Source: Marinobacter sp. ANT_B65
GTDB lineage: Bacteria; Pseudomonadota; Gammaproteobacteria; Pseudomonadales; Oleiphilaceae
DNA length: 64,000 bases
Reading direction: 5' to 3'
NCBI RefSeq assembly: GCF_002407605.1
Contig: NZ_NXGV01000001.1
Span: forward strand, 1,836,076-1,900,075
In this document: positions 34,424 through 45,752 of the stretch, piece by piece
Layout of the letters: each line of letters begins with the position of its first letter
How positions within the stretch are numbered: the stretch's first letter is position 1
Notes under the pieces: generated by a model
Database searches by the model: none
The model's input: the letters and a program-made list of their open reading frames with translations, nothing else
What the model was told of the DNA's origin: nothing
Position numbers and translations under genes: made by a program

Positions 34424-35350
34424 TCAACCTATCCGCCCCAGCGGCAACCCTTCCCCCAACGCCTGTGCATAAACGCCTGCGAAGTGTTCCTTCAGCCAGT
34501 CCATCAGCTCCCGTACCCGTTGCAACTGGTACCGGTGGGGCGGACAAATAAGGGATAACTGGGTAGCTTCGGACCACTCGGGAAGCACTTCCACCAGGTC
34601 GCCCCGGGCAATATCGGCCTGCACGTAGGCGTCTGCCAGACGGGTGACCCCCAGCCCGGCCAGTGCGGCCTGACGCATGGCGCGCCCGCTGATGATCCGG
34701 AACCCCTTTTTGGCGTGTACCAGCTGCTGCTCACTACCCCGAACCAGTAGCCAGTGGTCCACGCTGCCGTAGATCAGTGGCAGTTCCCGCAGGTCTGCAG
34801 GCTCACGGACAGGACCCTGCCGGACCAGAAATTCCGGGCTGGCCACATAGCGGGTGGTTACCCGGTGCAGGCTACGGGCCACCAGGGTGGAATCCGCCAG
34901 TTCCCCCATCCGCACCACCAGATCGTAGGGACTGCCGGGAAGATCCACCCGGGGGCTGGAAAAATCCAGTTCCACCTCCACCCCCGGATGGGCCTGCTGG
35001 AATCGGAACACCAGGGGCGCAACCAGCTCCTCGCCAATCAGCCCGCCCACGGAGTTCATGCGGATCACCCCTTTCAGTTCCCGGGTGGACTGCATCGCCC
35101 AGTCCGCCGCAGACTCCAGTTGGCGGAAGGCCAGCTGGCTGCGCTCAAGATAGCCCTCACCGATACTGGTCAGACGCAGGCTGCGGGTGGTCCGGTGCAG
35201 CAGCTGCACCCCCAGCGCCTTTTCCAGCTCTGTCACCTGCTGGCTGAGATTGGCCTTGGACTGGCCGGAAGCCTCCGCAGCCGCGGTAAAGCTGCCATGT
35301 TCGGCCACCAGCAGAAAAGCGCGTACCCAGCGCCAGGAGATATTGTTCAT
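34424..35350 (-). CDS. LysR family transcriptional regulator, divergent from SDR gene
   Basis: 308-aa regulator with an intact N-terminal helix-turn-helix (FLLVAEHGSFTAAAEASGQSKANLSQQVTELEKAL, split here as residues about 12-46) followed by the effector domain (about 90-295). The pattern RTTRSLRLTSIGEGYLER and MNSVGGLIGEELVAPLV places it in the CrgA-like LysR group. It is divergent from the short-chain dehydrogenase at 35473, the usual arrangement for a LysR regulator and its target. Confidence 0.9.
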   Translation of the reverse strand: MNNISWRWVRAFLLVAEHGSFTAAAEASGQSKANLSQQVTELEKALGVQLLHRTTRSLRLTSIGEGYLERSQLAFRQLESAADWAMQSTRELKGVIRMNSVGGLIGEELVAPLVFRFQQAHPGVEVELDFSSPRVDLPGSPYDLVVRMGELADSTLVARSLHRVTTRYVASPEFLVRQGPVREPADLRELPLIYGSVDHWLLVRGSEQQLVHAKKGFRIISGRAMRQAALAGLGVTRLADAYVQADIARGDLVEVLPEWSEATQLSLICPPHRYQLQRVRELMDWLKEHFAGVYAQALGEGLPLGRIG

Positions 35351-35472
35351 AAAAACCGAACAGCCTTTTTGGAATGTGGTGATTTTTCATATTACAGACC
35401 TTGCCCAGAATACGCCCCTGATTTTGATTTCCGGGCAGCCACTGGGGCCGCCCCATTCACAGGAGAAATTTC

Positions 35473-36195
35473 ATGGCAAAACCCCTGGTAGTTATCACCG
35501 GTGCATCCTCAGGTATCGGCGCGGCCATGGCCCGTCAGTTTTCACAGGCAGGCCACCCCCTGCTGCTTCTGGCCCGGCGCGTGGACAGAACTGAAGCCCT
35601 CAACCTGCCTGACACCCTGTGTCGTCCGGTGGATGTGACCGACGCCCAGGCCTTTGCTGAGGCGATCCGGGAAGCCGAATCCGTGTATGGCCTGGCGGAC
35701 CTTCTGGTCAACAACGCCGGTGTCATGCTGCTGGGGCAGCTGGACACCCAGGATGCGGCCGAGTGGAAGCGCATGTTCGACGTGAATGTACTGGGCCTGC
35801 TGAACGGCATTCAGGCGGTACTTGCGGATATGATAGCCAGCGGCAGGGGTTCCATTCTCAACATCAGTTCCATCGCCGGCAAGAAGAGCTTCCCCAACCA
35901 CGCCGCCTATGTGGGCAGCAAGTTTGCAGTCAGCTCCATCACCGAAAACCTGCGGGAGGAAGTGGCGGACAGCAGCGTGCGGGTAATGGCTATCCACCCG
36001 GGCGCCGTGGACACCGAACTGCTGGGCCACACCACCCGCCCGGACATCATCGCCGGCTACGAGGAGTGGAAAACCGCCATGGGCGGCGTACTGGCCGCTG
36101 ACGACATCGCCCGCGCCGCGCTCTTCATGTACCAGCAGCCTCAGAACGTGAATATCCGCGACATCACCATTGCAGCTACCCGACAGCCGGCCTGA
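35473..36195 (+). CDS. Short-chain dehydrogenase/reductase
   Basis: 240-aa classical SDR enzyme, NAD(P)-dependent. Cofactor motif TGASSGIG (about 9-16), NNAG (80-83), catalytic Ser132/133, Y146 and K150 in the YxxxK motif (AAYVGSKFA), and the PG motif IHPGAVDTEL. R37 after the second strand favours NADP. GGAG precedes ATG 35473. Substrate unknown; the divergent LysR gene is the likely regulator. Confidence 0.9.
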   Translation: MAKPLVVITGASSGIGAAMARQFSQAGHPLLLLARRVDRTEALNLPDTLCRPVDVTDAQAFAEAIREAESVYGLADLLVNNAGVMLLGQLDTQDAAEWKRMFDVNVLGLLNGIQAVLADMIASGRGSILNISSIAGKKSFPNHAAYVGSKFAVSSITENLREEVADSSVRVMAIHPGAVDTELLGHTTRPDIIAGYEEWKTAMGGVLAADDIARAALFMYQQPQNVNIRDITIAATRQPA

Positions 36196-36307
36196 CCCGG
36201 GGCGGGTTCACCCTGTTCTTTTCCTCTGGGCAGCAGCTCCCTGAATGTTGACCAGGCACCCATAAAGTGCCTGAACAGGGCGCACCTGACCTCCAGAGGA
36301 AACGAAC

Positions 36308-36446
36308 ATGAAATGGATCTCTCTGGCTCTACAACGACCGGAGCCTGAAAAATATGGTGGTTCCGCTTTCCAGCCTTAACCTGATGACCGGGCTGAAGAT
36401 GAAGATCTTTGGCTCCCTCGGGACAGTCGCCTGTCTGGTATGGTAA
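36308..36446 (+). pseudogene. Possible remnant of a small gene
   Basis: AGAGGAAACGAAC precedes ATG 36308, a good start site, but the frame stops after about 23 codons. A shifted frame from 36312 stays open to TAA 36444 and ends LKMKIFGSLGTVACLVW. Together they look like a short or deleted gene with a frameshift. No family recognised. The rest of 36196-36481 shows only a non-coding stretch before the next LysR gene. Confidence 0.3.
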
Positions 36447-36481
36447 TTTTGATCAATCCTGTCTATCAGCCCGAGTTCTTT

Positions 36482-37381
36482 ATGGATATCCGCCAGCTGC
36501 AGTTCCTTTGCGCCCTTGACCAGCACCGGCATTTTGGCCATGCCGCCGAAGCCTGCCATGTCACCCAGCCCACCCTGTCCATGCGACTGAAGAATCTGGA
36601 AGAGGAACTGGGAGTCACACTGATTCGGCGGCGCCAGCGCTTTGAGGGTTTTACCGAAGAAGGAGAGCGCCTGCTCAACTGGGCTCACCAGTCGGTCGCC
36701 GCCTTTGAGGGTATGAAAACCGAGGCGCAGCGTTTGCAGGGGGAACTGGTGGGCACACTGCGTATTGGCATGGTGCCCCTCAGCCACGTGGAACTTATGC
36801 CCTCCCTGCAACAGCTGCACAAGGACTCCCCCCACGTCCGGCTGCAACTGCATGCCCTGAGTTCACAACAGATTATTGCCGGCCTGGAAGCCAATCAACT
36901 GGATATCGGCCTGACCTATCTGGCCCAGGCCGATATGGCCGGTTATCGGGTCTGGCCCCTGGGAACGCCCCAGGTGGGACTGCTGTATCACCCCGATTAT
37001 TTTACTCCGGAATCCACTCACACCCCTGACGGCAACCGACTAAGCTGGGAGGCACTGACCACCCTGCCCCTGGGGCTGCTGAGTGACTCCATGCGCTTCC
37101 GTCAGGGCCTGGAACACAGCGCAAAACTCAAAGGCATGGAACTGTCACCGGTACTGGAATCGGATTCCGTGGAGCACCTTCTGGAAGGCACCAGCAATGG
37201 TCTGTGCTGCACTCTGGTGCCGCTGCCGGCGCCGCGCTCGGCATCAGCCACCGGACTGCGTACAGTGGCCATGGAAGATACCCTGCCGCAATCGACACTG
37301 GCACTGGTCTGCCAGAACAGCCAGTACAGCAACAACCCCCTGGTGCAGGCGTTGATACAGCGCATGACCTGCAATAATTGA
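36482..37381 (+). CDS. LysR family regulator (CysB/OxyR-like size), upstream of FdhF-like gene
   Basis: 299-aa LysR regulator from ATG 36482 (MDIRQLQFLCALDQHRHFG). Helix-turn-helix FGHAAEACHVTQPTLSMRLK at about 18-37; effector domain from about 90 (LRIGMVPLSHVELMP). This N-terminus with VTQPTLSMRLKNLEEELGV and RRRQRFEGFTEEGERLL is the type that in many genomes sits beside FdhF/YdeP-like molybdoenzyme genes. An in-frame start at 36440 exists but adds 14 unrelated residues. Probably activates the next gene, which it precedes on the same strand by 147 bases. Confidence 0.9.
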   Translation: MDIRQLQFLCALDQHRHFGHAAEACHVTQPTLSMRLKNLEEELGVTLIRRRQRFEGFTEEGERLLNWAHQSVAAFEGMKTEAQRLQGELVGTLRIGMVPLSHVELMPSLQQLHKDSPHVRLQLHALSSQQIIAGLEANQLDIGLTYLAQADMAGYRVWPLGTPQVGLLYHPDYFTPESTHTPDGNRLSWEALTTLPLGLLSDSMRFRQGLEHSAKLKGMELSPVLESDSVEHLLEGTSNGLCCTLVPLPAPRSASATGLRTVAMEDTLPQSTLALVCQNSQYSNNPLVQALIQRMTCNN

Positions 37382-37528
37382 TAAATGTCATCTATCAGTA
37401 CATCAGTACTGGCAATTGGACGCCCCACCAGCCCCGCCGTATCCTGAAAACAGAATCTGTTCACTCCGGCCAACCCTCCCGGCCAGTGTCACACCCATAC
37501 TCCGCATACAACAGACAACAAAAGACTT

Positions 37529-39853
<2,325 letters not shown>

Positions 39854-39981
39854 GCCTTTGCCTGGTGTAGAGTAGAATCAACTGTTGCGCATGAGGCACC
39901 GGGAACATAAACCTGTCCCGGTTTGCCCAGTTGCGGTTTAATACACCAGACACTTACTCTCCCGTAGAACCCCCTGTCACT

Positions 39982-40944
39982 ATGGACAACGCCGCAGCGC
40001 CCGAGGCCAAGGTTTCAGAAGCCGAGATAGAACAGGCCATCCGCTCAGGCGTCCGGCGCTACTTTAACGACTGCCGCGCTCGGGTCCCGGCCTTTATCGA
40101 CCGCCATTTTCACTACCCCGGAGCTCTGGCGACCAACCGGATGGCGCTGGGATGGGACATGCTGCGGGCGCCCATCAATCTTCTGTGGGCGCCAGTCTAC
40201 GCCCTGGCCTGCCTGGTTAAGGTTTTGGCCCCCAAACGGGACGGACTGATGTGGCTGCACCGTATCGCAAACCATATACCCGCAGGCTTTACCACCCGGG
40301 TGCAGCAGCACATATCCCACCTGATTCGCACAGAGCTGTTGAACCAGGGTGAGGAAAGCCCGTTGCTGGAACGCTATCTGATTGAAGAGCTGGAAGCCGT
40401 CTATGCCCGCCATACCGACAAACCAGTTGACCACCAGCAGTTCAGCACGCTGATAGAGCCACTTGTCGCGGATGCCCTCAGCCAATACCGGGTGACCCGG
40501 ACCGCGTCTGCCGATATCACCAATAGCATTTCCTGCACAGTGCTGGGAGCCTTCGCTTTCCAGAAGTTTACCCCTGGTGGCATAGGGCTCGGAGTGGTGC
40601 TCGCTTCCATGCTCGCGAAAACCCTCGCCGCCCGCGATTTTTTCCTTGGTGAGACCATAGGCACCTTGTATTACAGCTGGTTTCCACCAGAGCCTTCGCT
40701 GGCCACCACGGCCATTGTTTTGGTCGCGGTTATGGCCTTACTGGCAGCCTTTGCTGCCATGTCTGGCATCATATCCGACCCGGTTCAGGCGGCAGCCGGC
40801 CTGCATCGCCGGCGACTGCTCAAACTACTGGATCACCTGCAGCAGGACGTAACAACCAGCACCCACAGCAGCTTCCGCCCGAAAGACCAGTTTGTGGCCA
40901 GGGTTCTGGATATGTTCGACATGATTAAATCGGGGTTGCTTTGA
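39982..40944 (+). CDS. Membrane protein of unknown function (DUF6635-like)
   Basis: 320 aa from ATG 39982; a TTG at 39931 would add 17 residues. The conserved opening reads RRYFNDCRARVPAFIDRHF, then PGALATNRMALGWDMLRAPINLLWAP, which I recall as the hallmark of DUF6635. Hydrophobic segments lie at about 80-95 (LLWAPVYALACLVKVL), 195-225 and 250-275 (TTAIVLVAVMALLAAFAAM). No catalytic motif recognised. It follows the FdhF-like gene by about 130 bases on the same strand, so a shared function is possible but not shown. Confidence 0.7.
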   Translation: MDNAAAPEAKVSEAEIEQAIRSGVRRYFNDCRARVPAFIDRHFHYPGALATNRMALGWDMLRAPINLLWAPVYALACLVKVLAPKRDGLMWLHRIANHIPAGFTTRVQQHISHLIRTELLNQGEESPLLERYLIEELEAVYARHTDKPVDHQQFSTLIEPLVADALSQYRVTRTASADITNSISCTVLGAFAFQKFTPGGIGLGVVLASMLAKTLAARDFFLGETIGTLYYSWFPPEPSLATTAIVLVAVMALLAAFAAMSGIISDPVQAAAGLHRRRLLKLLDHLQQDVTTSTHSSFRPKDQFVARVLDMFDMIKSGLL

Positions 40945-41010
40945 ATGGGGTGTTATTTGGAGTAGCTCCAAGAACAGTTTGAAATCCCCGGGTTCTGCCC
41001 CAAAAACGAA

Positions 41011-41045
41011 AAACCCCTGATTTTATCTAGTAAAATCAGGGGTTT
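41011..41045 (-). terminator. Intrinsic terminator of tRNA-Ser
   Basis: Perfect 15-bp stem (AAACCCCTGATTTTA and complement) with loop TCTAG. On the minus strand it is followed by TTTCGTTTTTGG, a T-rich tail. It lies 4 bases beyond the 3' end of the tRNA gene. Confidence 0.9.
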
Positions 41046-41049
41046 AATT

Positions 41050-41140
41050 TGGCGGAGAGAGAGGGATTCGAACCCTCGATACGCTATTAACGTATACACA
41101 CTTTCCAGGCGTGCGCCTTCAGCCACTCGGCCACCTCTCC
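41050..41140 (-). tRNA. tRNA-Ser (anticodon GGA)
   Basis: 91-base class II tRNA with encoded CCA. 5' GGAGAGG pairs with the 3' TCTCTCC before the G discriminator and CCA. Anticodon loop CTGGAAA gives GGA, reading TCC and TCT. The T-arm GGTTCGAATCC and a long variable arm (TGTATACGTTAATAGCGTATCGA part) fit tRNA-Ser. The gap before it on both sides carries only its terminator and a promoter-like A+T-rich stretch. Confidence 0.96.
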
Positions 41141-41350
41141 AATAAACTGTTTCAAACCAGCACTGTCGTCGCTCATTTGAGGGCGCAAACTTTAATGGTT
41201 TTAGCGGCGCTTGGCAACTCCCTTAGAAGAAAACCGAGCAATATTTCCGGTTTACACCAATAATTATCAATATGATGCCTGCTGCTGCCGTTGCAGGTAA
41301 CATGACACCCCTTCCCTGTTCAGTGTTTTAATCATGCCCGGAGGCCATCA

Positions 41351-41881
41351 ATGCTCATGAAATCGGAACAATCTGTCCTGTTGCTGATCGATATCCAGGA
41401 ACGACTGATGCCCGCAATTGCCCATGGGCAGGATGTGGTCAATCAATGCGTTACCCTCGCCACAATTGCAGGGCTTCTGGACGTTCCTGTTCTCGCTACA
41501 GAGCAGTTACCGGAAAAACTCGGGCCCAACGTCGAAGCCGTTAAAGAGCTGTGCCACCATACGCTGGAGAAGCACCACTTTGACGCTTGCCCGGACGGCC
41601 TGGTTGAGAATCTTCCCGAAGGCCGGCAACATATTATTATCGCAGGCTGTGAAACCCATGTGTGCATGATGCAGACCGCTCTTAGTCTGATCGACGCGGG
41701 CTACAAGGTCTGGGTCGTTGCAGATGCTACAGGATCACGAAACGAGTTTGACCGGGATGTTGCTCTTGACCGGCTCAGCGATAGCGGCGCACGGATTGTT
41801 ACCACAGAAATGGTGGCTTTTGAATGGATGCGGCATAGCAAGCACCCTGCCTTTCGTGATGTGCAGATGCTAATCAAGTAG
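41351..41881 (+). CDS. Isochorismatase family cysteine hydrolase
   Basis: 176-aa hydrolase of the isochorismatase-like fold. Catalytic triad D14 (LLIDIQERL), K74 and C105 (AGCETHVCMMQTAL), with the cis-peptide before the nucleophile, all visible. Members hydrolyse small amides or ureas; without an enterobactin cluster nearby a true isochorismatase role is unlikely. GGAGG precedes ATG 41351; ATG 41357 is an alternative. A double-cupin gene follows after 14 bases. Confidence 0.9.
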   Translation: MLMKSEQSVLLLIDIQERLMPAIAHGQDVVNQCVTLATIAGLLDVPVLATEQLPEKLGPNVEAVKELCHHTLEKHHFDACPDGLVENLPEGRQHIIIAGCETHVCMMQTALSLIDAGYKVWVVADATGSRNEFDRDVALDRLSDSGARIVTTEMVAFEWMRHSKHPAFRDVQMLIK

Positions 41882-41895
41882 CCAAGAGGTTCACA

Positions 41896-42549
41896 ATGCT
41901 GAACATGGATTTTGCCCGCAAAGTGGTTGTCCGTACCCTTGACCAGGACTGGGTTCCCAGCCCTTCAGGTGGAGTTTCAAGAAAACTGCTGGCCCGGGAG
42001 GAAGCCGAGCGCGGGCACGCTACCAGTATTGTTCGCTACGAACCTGGCGCATCATTCAACCGGCACGAACATCCCCTTGGAGAAGAAATCCTGGTTCTGG
42101 ATGGCGTGTTTTCAGATGAAACAGGTGATTACCCTGCCGGTACCTATCTGCGCAACCCTCCCGGAAGTGGCCATGCGCCCTTCAGCAAACCAGGCTGCAC
42201 ACTGCTTGTAAAACTGCACCAGTTTAACGGGCGCGACCTGACTACTGTAAGGATTGATACCGCAAACAGTGACTGGCACCCCGGGATTGGCGGTCTGGAA
42301 GTGATGCCCCTGCATGAGTTTGAACACGAGCATGTTGCGCTTGTTAAATGGCCGGCCAATGAAGTGTTTCAGCCCCACAGGCATTTTGGCGGAGAAGAAA
42401 TCTACGTGCTTTCAGGCGAGTTCTGCGATGAATATGGCCGTTACCCGAAGGGCTCCTGGCTAAGAAGCCCTCACCTGAGCCAGCATCATCCTTTTGTAGA
42501 TGAAGAAACCATTATCTGGGTGAAAACGGGTCACCTGCCCTCTGATTGA
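41896..42549 (+). CDS. Double-cupin protein (ChrR-like cupin domains)
   Basis: 217 aa with two repeats of the ChrR-type cupin (about 15-110 and 125-215). Metal ligands appear twice: H-x-H...E (FNRHEHPLGEEILVLDG and FQPHRHFGGEEIYVLSGEF), each followed by YPAGTYLRNPPGSGHAPF and YPKGSWLRSPHLSQHHPF. No anti-sigma zinc domain precedes it, so it is probably a metal-dependent enzyme or sensor rather than an anti-sigma factor. GAGG precedes ATG 41896; forms a two-gene operon with the hydrolase. Confidence 0.85.
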   Translation: MLNMDFARKVVVRTLDQDWVPSPSGGVSRKLLAREEAERGHATSIVRYEPGASFNRHEHPLGEEILVLDGVFSDETGDYPAGTYLRNPPGSGHAPFSKPGCTLLVKLHQFNGRDLTTVRIDTANSDWHPGIGGLEVMPLHEFEHEHVALVKWPANEVFQPHRHFGGEEIYVLSGEFCDEYGRYPKGSWLRSPHLSQHHPFVDEETIIWVKTGHLPSD

Positions 42550-42558
42550 AGGGCAGGT
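42533..42558. terminator. Hairpin at end of cupin gene
   Basis: ACCTGCCCT and AGGGCAGGT form a perfect 9-bp stem around CTGATTGA, overlapping the cupin stop codon, before the convergent MFS gene. No strong T-run follows. Confidence 0.55.
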
Positions 42559-42578
42559 ATTCAACCACGCTGAAATCC

Positions 42579-43757
42579 TCAGGAACAAAGCTCGCCTTTT
42601 CTGGATAGCCAGAAAACCATCAGAACACCGTGGATAACCAGAAACGGCACAGCAATCATTACGAGCGAGGACCAGCCAAGCCAGGAGAGAATCACGCCGG
42701 CAGACAAGGCGGCTGTGGCTTGAGAGCCAAACACAAATACATCATTGATACCCTGAACCCTGAAGCGCTCAGCCTCTGTGTAGCCACGGGGCAATAATGT
42801 GGTACCACTCACAAACAGCAAATTCCAGCCAACACCCAGCAAAAGCAGTGCCGACAGGTAGTGGTGGAAACTGACGCCACTGGCAGCCAGTACAACACAC
42901 CCCAGATAGGCCAGCAATCCGGCTGCCATCATCAAAGGTATGCCAATAACCCGAGTCAGCCAGCCGCTGATGAGCGACGGCAGATACATTGCCATTATGT
43001 GCAGCTGAATAACGCGCTTGGCGTCATCCAGATCATGCCCGGCCATTTCAGTCATGCTAAGTGGCGTTGCAGTCATGATAAAACTCATAACCGCATAGCC
43101 AATCGCAGCAGCACTGATTGCCACCCAGATCAGCGGATTTGCAAGTATTTCCCGTAGTGGCCGGCCACCACCAGCGTGCGCCTCCCGGACCCGCTCTCCT
43201 TGCGCCCGGTAACCCAGGCCGAGTATGACCAAAGCCCCCAGCTGAACACCCGACAGGGCCAGCCAGCTTATGAGGAACGGATACTCGGCCTCGGTTCCAT
43301 TACCGAGTGTGGCAATCTCAGGCCCAAGCCACGCGGCAATCAGTCCGCCGAGCAAAACCCGGGCTGCAGCGGACCCCGCCAGACTATCCGGGACAGATTC
43401 CATAGCGGCAAAACGATACTGGTGAACCACTGCAAGCCCGGTGCCGCCTACAACAGCAGCCAGACAAAGCAACGGAAACTGCTCTGACCACGAAGCCAGG
43501 GCTCCGAGAAGACCCGCAAGCATTCCCATCGCCGTCCCCAGCAGCATCACTCTTTTGCGTCCGAGCCTCTCCATCAGCCAGGTCGCAGGTTTGATAGCAA
43601 GCACAGTGCCCAAAACAACCAGCCCAACGGGCAGAGTGGCATACTCCGGAGTTGAGGCCAGCAGTCGCCCCTGAATACTGCCGATAAAAACAATATAGGG
43701 AGCCGTACACATGGCCAGGGCCTGCGCTGCCACAAGCACCCATACGTTAAAAGGCAT
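42579..43757 (-). CDS. MFS transporter
   Basis: 392-aa 12-helix major facilitator. Motif A-like loop RLGRKRVMLLGTAMGMLAG at about 64-82 after helix 2; the second half has RVIGIPLMMAAGLLAYLG and a TTLLPRGYTEAERFRVQGIND loop (two pieces). This YfkF-like group of MFS proteins is poorly characterised. The start is only 3 bases after the cheR stop, so it may be read from the chemotaxis transcript. Confidence 0.87.
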   Translation of the reverse strand: MPFNVWVLVAAQALAMCTAPYIVFIGSIQGRLLASTPEYATLPVGLVVLGTVLAIKPATWLMERLGRKRVMLLGTAMGMLAGLLGALASWSEQFPLLCLAAVVGGTGLAVVHQYRFAAMESVPDSLAGSAAARVLLGGLIAAWLGPEIATLGNGTEAEYPFLISWLALSGVQLGALVILGLGYRAQGERVREAHAGGGRPLREILANPLIWVAISAAAIGYAVMSFIMTATPLSMTEMAGHDLDDAKRVIQLHIMAMYLPSLISGWLTRVIGIPLMMAAGLLAYLGCVVLAASGVSFHHYLSALLLLGVGWNLLFVSGTTLLPRGYTEAERFRVQGINDVFVFGSQATAALSAGVILSWLGWSSLVMIAVPFLVIHGVLMVFWLSRKGELCS

Positions 43758-43760
43758 GGT

Positions 43761-44588
43761 CTATTTTTTCCTGTAAATGATTCCGGGGTGGCACTGAACC
43801 ATCTCATAGAGATCCGGCAAGCCGTTAAGTGATTCAGAAGCACCAAGAATCAAATAACCTCCCGGATTCAGGGTAGCGTGAATACGGGTCAGAATATCTT
43901 TCTTCAGGTCTGCGGAGAAGTAAATCAGGACATTGCGGCACATCACTATGTCAAACCTGGAAAGCATGTAGCGCTCAAGCAGGTTCAACTCCTTGAACTC
44001 CACCATGCTTTTAATCTGTGGCCGGATTTGCCAGCCGCCCTTTGCGGAGGGCGTGAAGAAATGCTTCTGGCGCTCCGGAGATAACCCCCTGCCAATGGCG
44101 ATCATTTCATATTCACCACTGCGAGCCACCTCGAGTACACTTTTCGATATGTCCGTCGCAGTGATTTTTACATCGCGTAATTTACCGGGTTTCTGACGCC
44201 GGAACTCGTCAACAATCATGCCAACCGAGTATGGCTCCTGCCCGGTAGAGCAAGCAGCTGACCAGATTCGCAAAGGAGAGAGAGAGGAGCGGGCAGCGAA
44301 TTCCGGAAGCAGTTTCTCCTGGAGAATACGGAACGGGTGATTGTCCCGGAACCAGAGTGTTTCGTTAGTGGTCATGGCATCGATGACCACTTCCTTAAGG
44401 CTGGCCCGGCCAGGTTTTTTCAGACGTTCAAGCAATTCCCCAAGAGAGTTCAATTCGTTCTCTTCAAGAATTCGGCGCAACCGGCTTTTCACAAGGTATT
44501 GCTTGTTGTCACCCAGTAAAATGCCGCAAGCATCCTGCAGGAACGATTTAAAGGCTTCATACTCCTGTAGCGTAATATCCGCTTTCAT
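43761..44588 (-). CDS. cheR: Chemotaxis protein methyltransferase CheR
   Basis: 275-aa SAM-dependent methyltransferase that adds methyl groups to glutamates of chemoreceptors. N-terminal helical domain (FLQDACGILLGDNKQYLVKSR) then the catalytic domain: LRIWSAACSTGQEPYSVGMI (motif I, about 106-125), ITATDISKSVLEVA, RFDIVMCRNVLIYFSADLKK and GGYLILGASESL. Downstream of cheV with 44 bases between. In Pseudomonas the same flgA-cheV-cheR neighbourhood is found. Confidence 0.95.
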   Translation of the reverse strand: MKADITLQEYEAFKSFLQDACGILLGDNKQYLVKSRLRRILEENELNSLGELLERLKKPGRASLKEVVIDAMTTNETLWFRDNHPFRILQEKLLPEFAARSSLSPLRIWSAACSTGQEPYSVGMIVDEFRRQKPGKLRDVKITATDISKSVLEVARSGEYEMIAIGRGLSPERQKHFFTPSAKGGWQIRPQIKSMVEFKELNLLERYMLSRFDIVMCRNVLIYFSADLKKDILTRIHATLNPGGYLILGASESLNGLPDLYEMVQCHPGIIYRKK

Positions 44589-44632
44589 CGCATCTCATCA
44601 GTTCTTAATGAATAACCGGGCATTTGGAAAGC

Positions 44633-45562
44633 TCAGTTCTGGTCAACAATTTCCATGATTCGTTCAGCAAGTTCATCAGGGCTGAATTTTGCCATAAAAT
44701 CGTCTGCACCGACTTTCTGCACCATCGCTTTATTGAATACGCCGCTCAATGAGGTATGGAGCATAACAAACAGATCAGCAAGGGCGGGGTCACTCTTGAT
44801 CCGGGTAACCAGTGTATAGCCATCCATTTCAGGCATTTCCACATCGGAAATCAGCAGTGAAAGATGGTCCGTTGCTTTCGAACCATCGCTGGTAATTTCT
44901 TTCAGGTATTCAAGCGCCTGTTTACCATCATTCCGGGTTATCACTTCCATACCAATAGCAGTAAGACAGCGTTCCATCTGCCGCCGTGCTACAGCTGAAT
45001 CATCAGCAACCAGGACCGGGAAATGGCCAGGAACCCTGTCAGCACTCTTGTTTATAATTGCTTCTGTTACATCTTCCCGGAGAGGAGAAACCTCTGAAAG
45101 AATCTTCTCTACATCTATGATTTCAGCCAGTTTATCATCAATTTTCGTAACAGCCGTAAGATAAATATCCCGACCTGTCCCCTTGGGAGGAGGAAGAATA
45201 TCCTCCCAGTTCATGTTCATGATTCTGTCTACGCCGGTAACCAGAAAACCCTGTGTCTTGCGGTTGTACTCGGTAATGATCACAAAGCTCGATGCCAGAT
45301 CTTCCTGAGGAATTCCCGGCAGGCCGATAGCCATACCCAGATCAATAACAGGAATAGTCTCGCCACGAGTATGAGCCACACCACGCACAACCGGGAGACT
45401 GTTCGGTATGGAAGACAGTTTCGGGCACTGGAGCACTTCCTTCACTTTAAATACGTTGATGCCATATATCTGGCGCCCCCGCAAACGGAACAATAGGAGC
45501 TCAAGGCGATTCTGCCCGACCAGCTGCGTACGCTGGTTAACACTGTCCAATACTCCTGCCAT
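44633..45562 (-). CDS. cheV: Chemotaxis coupling protein CheV
   Basis: 309-aa adaptor: a CheW-like domain (about 15-160, with FRLRGRQIYGINVFKVKEVL and GVAHTRGETIPVIDLG) fused to a response-regulator domain (about 180-305; D187-D188, phospho-acceptor D240 in LLISDVEMPEMDG). It couples receptors to CheA with phosphorylation-based adaptation. ATG 45562 is preferred over the in-frame start at 45598, as it gives the family N-terminus MAGVLDSVNQRTQLVG and follows GGGAGAGG. Confidence 0.95.
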   Translation of the reverse strand: MAGVLDSVNQRTQLVGQNRLELLLFRLRGRQIYGINVFKVKEVLQCPKLSSIPNSLPVVRGVAHTRGETIPVIDLGMAIGLPGIPQEDLASSFVIITEYNRKTQGFLVTGVDRIMNMNWEDILPPPKGTGRDIYLTAVTKIDDKLAEIIDVEKILSEVSPLREDVTEAIINKSADRVPGHFPVLVADDSAVARRQMERCLTAIGMEVITRNDGKQALEYLKEITSDGSKATDHLSLLISDVEMPEMDGYTLVTRIKSDPALADLFVMLHTSLSGVFNKAMVQKVGADDFMAKFSPDELAERIMEIVDQN

Positions 45563-45590
45563 AGCATCCTCTCCCGCGCACACTGAAAAC

Positions 45591-45616
45591 ACCGGCATGC
45601 ATTTTGCTGTTCTTTA
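45591..45616 (-). promoter_or_regulatory. Possible sigma-28 (FliA) promoter of cheV
   Basis: On the minus strand TAAA, 16 bases, then GCCGGTGT; the FliA consensus is TAAA-N15-GCCGATAA. Three positions of the -10 deviate. The expected start site is about 20 bases before the cheV ATG. Confidence 0.4.
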
Positions 45617-45752
45617 GAATGAGTTGTCCGGGTGACAAAATAACGTCATCCCTGAGTGGACCTGCCTGTTTAACGGCCGGAACGCCTCAACCCTTAGGCA
45701 TTTGAATATGATTTATGCCGTAATACTGACAGCATAGGACAAACCAGGACAT

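Noticed and set aside
41050..41140. tRNA-Ser as a used integration site
   Set aside because: The tRNA 3' end would have to be repeated at the far side of an island; I see no copy of it and no integrase beside it.
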